From positions 1 to 35,069 of the forward strand of contig JAUSKB010000010.1 of NCBI GenBank assembly GCA_030647415.1: a stretch of DNA of 35,069 bases, written 5' to 3'. Every line of letters starts with the position of its first letter. Position 1 is the first letter of the stretch. The notes under the pieces are model-generated. The model did no database searches. It was not told where the DNA came from and saw only the letters and a list, made by a program, of their open reading frames with translations. Source of the DNA: a bacterium. GTDB taxonomy: Bacteria > Patescibacteriota > Minisyncoccia > UBA6257 > GWB1-50-10. A program made the translations under genes and the position numbers. Below are positions 31,954 to 35,069 of this stretch, piece by piece.

Positions 31954-32535
31954 TTGAAACTGGCTGAGTGGTTCGAGCGGAACATCGTCATCGACGACGA
32001 CCCGCTCACGGGGACGTACGATGCAGTCATTGGTGTTGGTATTGATACGACACCTGACGGAAGAGAGCCCAGCCCGCACTCGGAGGCCGTTGCTTGGAAA
32101 TGCCGGGAACTCTTTTTCTCCGGTAGCGCTCGGCAGATACTCTTCGTCGGCGGGTACCACACGCCGGGAGGGCTCGCCGAGTCGGTAACCATGGGGCAGT
32201 TCCTTTCTGGCATAACACCCAGGAACCTCATAGAGGGGCGCCTCCTGCTTGAAACGCTGAGCGACCGGACCTACCGGAATGCGGATGCCACACGACGCAT
32301 CGCGACAGACAAGCGGTGGCGTCGGGTTATCGTCGTGTCGCAGCAGGTCTGCGCGAGACACACCAAGGCGATCTTCCGAAAGCGGCTCGCGGGAAGCGGC
32401 ATCGAGGTCGCGGTGGTGAAAGCGCAGTCACCGTACACGCAGAACTGCTCCCAGTGGCATCTCCGGAGCTTCTGGCGCTTCCTCATGTGGGATACCGTAA
32501 GTTTCCTCGTGGGGAAACTTAAGGGCTGGAACTAG
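31954..32535 (+). CDS. YdcF-like DUF218 protein
   Basis: This 193-aa protein matches the DUF218 fold. It has AVIGVGIDTTPDGR at the first strand, ARQILFVGGYHTPGG, LLETLSDRTYRNADATRR (the 'S..T.eNa' helix) and RVIVVSQQVCARHTKAIFRK. DUF218 proteins act in envelope functions such as vancomycin-sensitivity or polysaccharide transport; the chemistry is not settled. No membrane anchor of its own, but the small two-span protein upstream may provide one. The TTG start is supported by AAGGGG about 7 bases upstream. Confidence 0.8.
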   Translation: MKLAEWFERNIVIDDDPLTGTYDAVIGVGIDTTPDGREPSPHSEAVAWKCRELFFSGSARQILFVGGYHTPGGLAESVTMGQFLSGITPRNLIEGRLLLETLSDRTYRNADATRRIATDKRWRRVIVVSQQVCARHTKAIFRKRLAGSGIEVAVVKAQSPYTQNCSQWHLRSFWRFLMWDTVSFLVGKLKGWN

Positions 32536-32545
32536 TATCAACATC

Positions 32546-32576
32546 AAACGCTCCGATCCGAATCGGAGCGTTTTTG
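32546..32576 (+). terminator. Terminator of the YdcF-like operon
   Basis: AAACGCTCCGAT, loop CCGA, ATCGGAGCGTTT, then further T. Confidence 0.92.
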
Positions 32577-32610
32577 CATCCCGAAATTAATACCGGCCAG
32601 CTGTCTTGTC

Positions 32611-32638
32611 AAGGTGGTATGACACGTCATACCACCTT
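32611..32638. repeat. 28-bp palindrome of the GGTGGTATGAC family
   Basis: AAGGTGGTATGAC-AC-GTCATACCACCTT. The inner part is the same as in the palindrome at 20848-20887. Confidence 0.88.
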
Positions 32639-32701
32639 TTGGAAACAAGAAATCGCACAATCTTGCATATTCGAGTTTCACTCCATTTTCATTTTTCTTT
32701 T

Positions 32702-32804
32702 ACCCTGTTAGAGTTTTACAAAACTATTATTTACATGCGTTCGACTGGTATTGCATGCTACCCGTTATTAAAATAGTGGCGTGCGTGTAAAACTCTAACA
32801 GGGT
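32702..32804. mobile_element. 103-bp inverted-repeat element, copy 2
   Basis: ACCCTGTTAGAGTTTTACA (32702-32720) and its exact complement (32786-32804) enclose 65 bases unlike copy 3. The right end provides the TAG stop and last codons of the glycosylase gene. Confidence 0.88.
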
Positions 32805-33394
32805 GAATCTTTTTTCTTCCCTTCTTCCTTCAGTCGGAACCGCCACTTGCGCCGAGACCAGTAGGACCCGGCGTAGGCAATGCCGATGCGCGCTGAGCAC
32901 TTGATGTGCGATTTTAGGATCCGTATGCCGCGGTCCTCGATCCACAGTCCCGTTGCTCTTGTTGCTTGTTTGTTGTTGAATTGTTTGTTTATCTTGAAAT
33001 ACCTCGTCACCCGCGCCGGACCATCAATGTTCCGCATAGTTCCGCGTCTCAATCCGCACTCATCCGCATGAATTGTCACGCCACGAATAAGTATTGCCGC
33101 CGGGTACCTCGCCTCCCGAGTCACGATATTCAACATCCAGTGCATGCCATAGGTGAAGTAGACGTACCAAATGCCCGGCGGGCCGAACATCGGCGCGTTC
33201 CGTGGCGTCTGTCCGCGTGACGCATGTGAGCCCCTGTCGCTGGGCCCGTCGTACGCCTCCACCTCGGTGATTATCGCCGCGACAATCCTGCGTCCGGCGT
33301 ACCGCACGAGATATTTCCCCAGCAGGTCCCGCGCCACCATGAGTGTTGAGCGGTTGAAAAAGGGCGGTTTCAAGGGCGGTTTCAAGATTGACAT
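32795..33394 (-). CDS. mpg: 3-methyladenine DNA glycosylase (AAG/Mpg family)
   Basis: This 199-aa base-excision repair enzyme removes alkylated purines. It shows LARDLLGKYLV-like start (VARDLLGKYLVRY), IITEVEAYDGPSDRGSHASRG with the catalytic Glu, RNAPMFGPPGIWYVYFTYGMHWMLNIV (seen in parts), ILIRG, IDGPARVTRYF and a C-terminal WRF. Residues about 133-146 (INKQFNNKQATRAT) interrupt the family sequence and come from a simple repeat. The C-terminus DSPC and stop are encoded by the end of a 103-bp element. CPR bacteria often keep this enzyme. Confidence 0.93.
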   Translation of the reverse strand: MSILKPPLKPPFFNRSTLMVARDLLGKYLVRYAGRRIVAAIITEVEAYDGPSDRGSHASRGQTPRNAPMFGPPGIWYVYFTYGMHWMLNIVTREARYPAAILIRGVTIHADECGLRRGTMRNIDGPARVTRYFKINKQFNNKQATRATGLWIEDRGIRILKSHIKCSARIGIAYAGSYWSRRKWRFRLKEEGKKKDSPC

Positions 33395-33451
33395 AGATTT
33401 CTTATGGAGGGTGCACTTCCATCAGTCCCACAAACAAACACAGGAGGTTCT

Positions 33452-33661
33452 ATGGGTGCTGCAAGTGTAATAATGCCGATTATCGAAATCGAGGGAGTAC
33501 GGTATGAAGTTGATATCGTATTCAAAGGAAGTGAACTTGTAACCGACTGTAAGAAAAGGAAGGAAAAACATCGGTTCGGTTACTACAAACTTGGGAAGGG
33601 TGGCCTAACAACGGGCCCCATCAACAACGACGATATTCTTGTGATGGTGAAAAAAAATTAG
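33452..33661 (+). CDS. 69-aa protein of unknown function
   Basis: AGGAGG lies 4-5 bases before the ATG at 33452, which fixes the start downstream of the longer frame. The product has beta-rich, basic sequence (IIEIEGVRYEVDIVFKG; KKRKEKHRFGYYKLGKGG). No family recognised. A terminator follows directly. Confidence 0.65.
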   Translation: MGAASVIMPIIEIEGVRYEVDIVFKGSELVTDCKKRKEKHRFGYYKLGKGGLTTGPINNDDILVMVKKN

Positions 33662-33668
33662 TGAAGGA

Positions 33669-33695
33669 AGAGAGCCGCCTAGGTTCTCTTTTTAT
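33669..33695 (+). terminator. Terminator after the 69-aa gene
   Basis: AGAGAGCC pairs with GGTTCTCT (one G-T), loop GCCTA, then TTTTT. Confidence 0.8.
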
Positions 33696-33697
33696 TT

Positions 33698-34102
33698 CTA
33701 CAGCAGCCGCTGAACCTCGGCGAGCACCTCACTCGGCACTGGGTCGCGTGCCGGCGAGTGACCCGGGTAGCGCCAAGCGGTAATCACCCGAATCTTCGCC
33801 TGACCCCGCGAGAGGATATTGAACGGGTCCTGCTCGCGTTTCTGGTTTTCCGCTTGTTTGTCGTTGGTTGTTTGTCGTTGGTTGTTTGTTACTAGTTTGT
33901 ACATCACCCAAATCTCATGGTACCGCGTCGAGCCGCCCGGCTGCATAACAGCGACCGTATCCGGTGCAATCCCCTCCTCCGTCCGTGCGGGATACCGAAT
34001 GATGCGGCGAATCCGCGATTCGGGTATCGCGTATTGCTGCATTTTTTCCACGACGTGCGAGGTCCAACTAAATCGGGAATCGTCTTTTGGGGAACGGAAC
34101 AT
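33698..34102 (-). CDS. DUF4258-like (RelE/BrnT-fold) protein with repeat insertion
   Basis: This 134-aa protein resembles DUF4258: WTSHVVEKMQQYAIPESRIRRIIRYPAR, then a beta strand YHEIWVMYKL and KIRVITAWRYPG. Such proteins share the RelE-like fold and are often, but not always, toxins. No antitoxin partner is obvious. Residues about 71-95 (NNQRQTTNDKQAENQKREQ) come from G/T-rich simple repeats (33845-33895) and split the two strands. Toxin function is not established. Confidence 0.65.
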   Translation of the reverse strand: MFRSPKDDSRFSWTSHVVEKMQQYAIPESRIRRIIRYPARTEEGIAPDTVAVMQPGGSTRYHEIWVMYKLVTNNQRQTTNDKQAENQKREQDPFNILSRGQAKIRVITAWRYPGHSPARDPVPSEVLAEVQRLL

Positions 34103-34111
34103 ACATGCGGA

Positions 34112-34228
34112 AAATCCTAAATCCGAATATCTAAATCCTAAACAATGCCAAAATTCAAATGTTCAAAATTCTAAACTCGTTTTGATATTTGGATTTGTTT
34201 AGAAATTAGATATTAGAAATTAGGATTT
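34112..34228. repeat. 117-bp element with 32-bp imperfect inverted ends
   Basis: AAATCCTAAATCC... (34112-34143) matches the complement of 34197-34228 at 27 of 32 positions. The interior is A/T-rich. It fills the gap between the DUF4258-like and PEBP genes, and its right end overlaps the PEBP stop codon. Confidence 0.75.
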
Positions 34229-34682
34229 ATCTTCCGAATTTTCCCATCAGCTCCGCCTTCCCCAGCACGTGCCCCTCCATCGCCGAGAGCAACTCGCCCT
34301 TCGTGGAACCGAGTGCGAGGTCGAGTTTTATGTCGAGCGCATAGACCGTGAAAACGTACCGGTGCGGCGGCGCACCCTCCGGCGGGCAGGGACCGCTCCA
34401 CTTCACCTTGCCCCAGGTGTTCATCCCCTGGACCGCATCCGGCGGCAGTGTATCCTCCGCGATGTACTGCGTCTCGGCGGGAATGTTCCATATAAGCCAG
34501 TGGTCCCAGGCGGTTCCTCGCGTCGCGTCGGGGTCATCCATGGTGAGCGCGAGTGAGACGGTTTCGTGCGGAAGGTTCCGCACCTCGAGCATGGGGTTCA
34601 CATCCTCCCCATCGCAGGTATGCTTCTGCGGAATGAGTTCTCCCTCCTTGAATGCGGAGCTTTTCAACTTTATATCGACCAT
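34227..34682 (-). CDS. PEBP-family protein (YbhB/YbcL)
   Basis: This 151-aa protein matches the bacterial phosphatidylethanolamine-binding/Raf-kinase-inhibitor-like family. It has IPQKHTCDGEDVNPML, ALTMDDPDATRGTAWDHWLIWNIP with the D-P-D-A ligand site, WSGPCPPEGAPPHRYVFTVYAL and a final LGKAELMGKFGR. No signal peptide. TATACT ends 7 bases before the ATG and overlaps the extended inverted end of the 103-bp element upstream, which may therefore supply the promoter. Function in bacteria is unknown. Confidence 0.93.
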   Translation of the reverse strand: MVDIKLKSSAFKEGELIPQKHTCDGEDVNPMLEVRNLPHETVSLALTMDDPDATRGTAWDHWLIWNIPAETQYIAEDTLPPDAVQGMNTWGKVKWSGPCPPEGAPPHRYVFTVYALDIKLDLALGSTKGELLSAMEGHVLGKAELMGKFGR

Positions 34683-34690
34683 ACCGTTCA

Positions 34691-34801
34691 GTATACCCTG
34701 TTAGAGATTTGCACGCACACCATTCACTGTATACGTTTATGTGTTAGCACAAACAAGTGGGTAGTAACAAAAATTGTATGCAAATCTCTAACAGGGTATA
34801 C
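34691..34801. mobile_element. 103-bp inverted-repeat element, copy 3, with 4-bp extended ends
   Basis: The core 34695-34797 is 103 bp, bounded by ACCCTGTTAGAGATTTGCA and its complement. Pairing extends four more bases on each side (GTAT/ATAC). Relative to copies 1 and 2 the arms differ at two positions, each matched by the complementary change in the other arm. Confidence 0.88.
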
Positions 34802-34834
34802 ATTCCCTGCCCCGATATAGCTCATAAGAAACTG

Positions 34835-35069
34835 TTACCGAAGTGAGTCGAGGTTTCCGTGTCGCTTTTGCACAGCATACAGCCGTTCGACCCTGCGCTC
34901 AAGCTCACGTTTGAGCACGAGCGGGTTTAAGGTTTCATGCACCGCACGGAGTTTGGTTTTAATCTCTTCCGACACCGCCGGATGTTCCAGCGTCCGCCGG
35001 TAGGGGGTCTTCGGCGTCTGTTCATACACCCTGCGGTACCGTGATGATAGCTTCTCCTTCTCGACCATT
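34835..35069 (-). CDS. C-terminal part of an IS481/integrase-core-like transposase
   Basis: The frame runs off the right edge, so only the last 78 codons or so are seen. TPKTPYRRTLEHPAVSEEI, KTKLRAVHETLNPLVLKRELE are the typical tail following the catalytic core of DDE transposases of this kind in environmental bacteria. The catalytic domain lies beyond the window, so activity cannot be judged. No inverted repeat end is visible downstream. Confidence 0.7.
   Translation of the reverse strand, partial: MVEKEKLSSRYRRVYEQTPKTPYRRTLEHPAVSEEIKTKLRAVHETLNPLVLKRELERRVERLYAVQKRHGNLDSLR

Noticed and set aside
31441-34801. CRISPR array
   Set aside because: Repeats are kilobases apart, inverted at each copy and not interspersed with regular spacers; no cas genes are present.

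Overview
The window looks like a chromosomal segment of a Candidate Phyla Radiation (Patescibacteria, Parcubacteria-like) bacterium. This placement is inferred from gene content, compact ATGA-coupled cell-wall operons and repeat style; no rRNA marker is present. TGA acts as a stop in most genes, because several gene pairs overlap as ATGA (gltX/M23, scpA/scpB, scpB/dacA, deacylase/ftsW).

Layout. (1) 1-5985: end of a phage module, with a coiled-coil protein, a 1327-aa polyvalent protein carrying an ADP-ribosyltransferase-like patch and an LPD38-type C-terminal region, then a lysis cassette (small membrane proteins around an Amidase_2 endolysin) closed by a terminator. (2) 6090-7984: two unidentified, strongly structured RNA-like segments, a tyrosine integrase and a small HTH operon with a near-consensus promoter. 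(3) 8.0-15.0 kb: accessory genes, including NUDIX, a four-helix-bundle protein between 21-bp inverted repeats, ASCH, zinc ribbon, a secreted protein with a Bacteroidota/Ignavibacteria-type T9SS sorting tail, a PD-(D/E)XK nuclease, a Xer-like recombinase, and two adjacent genes each broken by one in-frame TGA. (4) 15.0-31.4 kb: mostly minus-strand housekeeping genes, including an SDR, an L,D-transpeptidase/M23 fusion, an M23 coiled-coil hydrolase, gltX, murG, ftsW, a D-aminoacylase-like amidohydrolase, mraY, a DD-carboxypeptidase, scpB, scpA and ychF. A 1.5-kb block with a 404-aa membrane protein lies between direct copies of the murG 3' end. (5) 31.4-35.1 kb: small membrane protein plus YdcF-like protein, Mpg glycosylase, DUF4258-like protein, PEBP-family protein and the tail of a transposase.

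How it works together. The minus-strand block reads right to left as chromosome segregation (scpA, scpB), then peptidoglycan trimming (DD-carboxypeptidase), lipid I/II synthesis (mraY, murG) and septal glycan polymerisation (ftsW). The two M23 proteins and the L,D-transpeptidase further left remodel the same wall.

The most unusual layer is non-coding. There are three 103-bp elements with perfect 19-bp inverted ends whose arms change in a compensatory way while their 65-bp interiors differ. There are also perfect palindromes of 40-46 bp between genes, and palindromic or simple-sequence repeats inserted in frame into scpA, scpB, dacA, mpg, the deacylase and the L,D-transpeptidase. Several genes take their stop codon from such a repeat. 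Minus-strand housekeeping genes tend to lack Shine-Dalgarno sites and have a -10-like hexamer a few bases before the ATG, whereas plus-strand accessory genes have strong Shine-Dalgarno sites.
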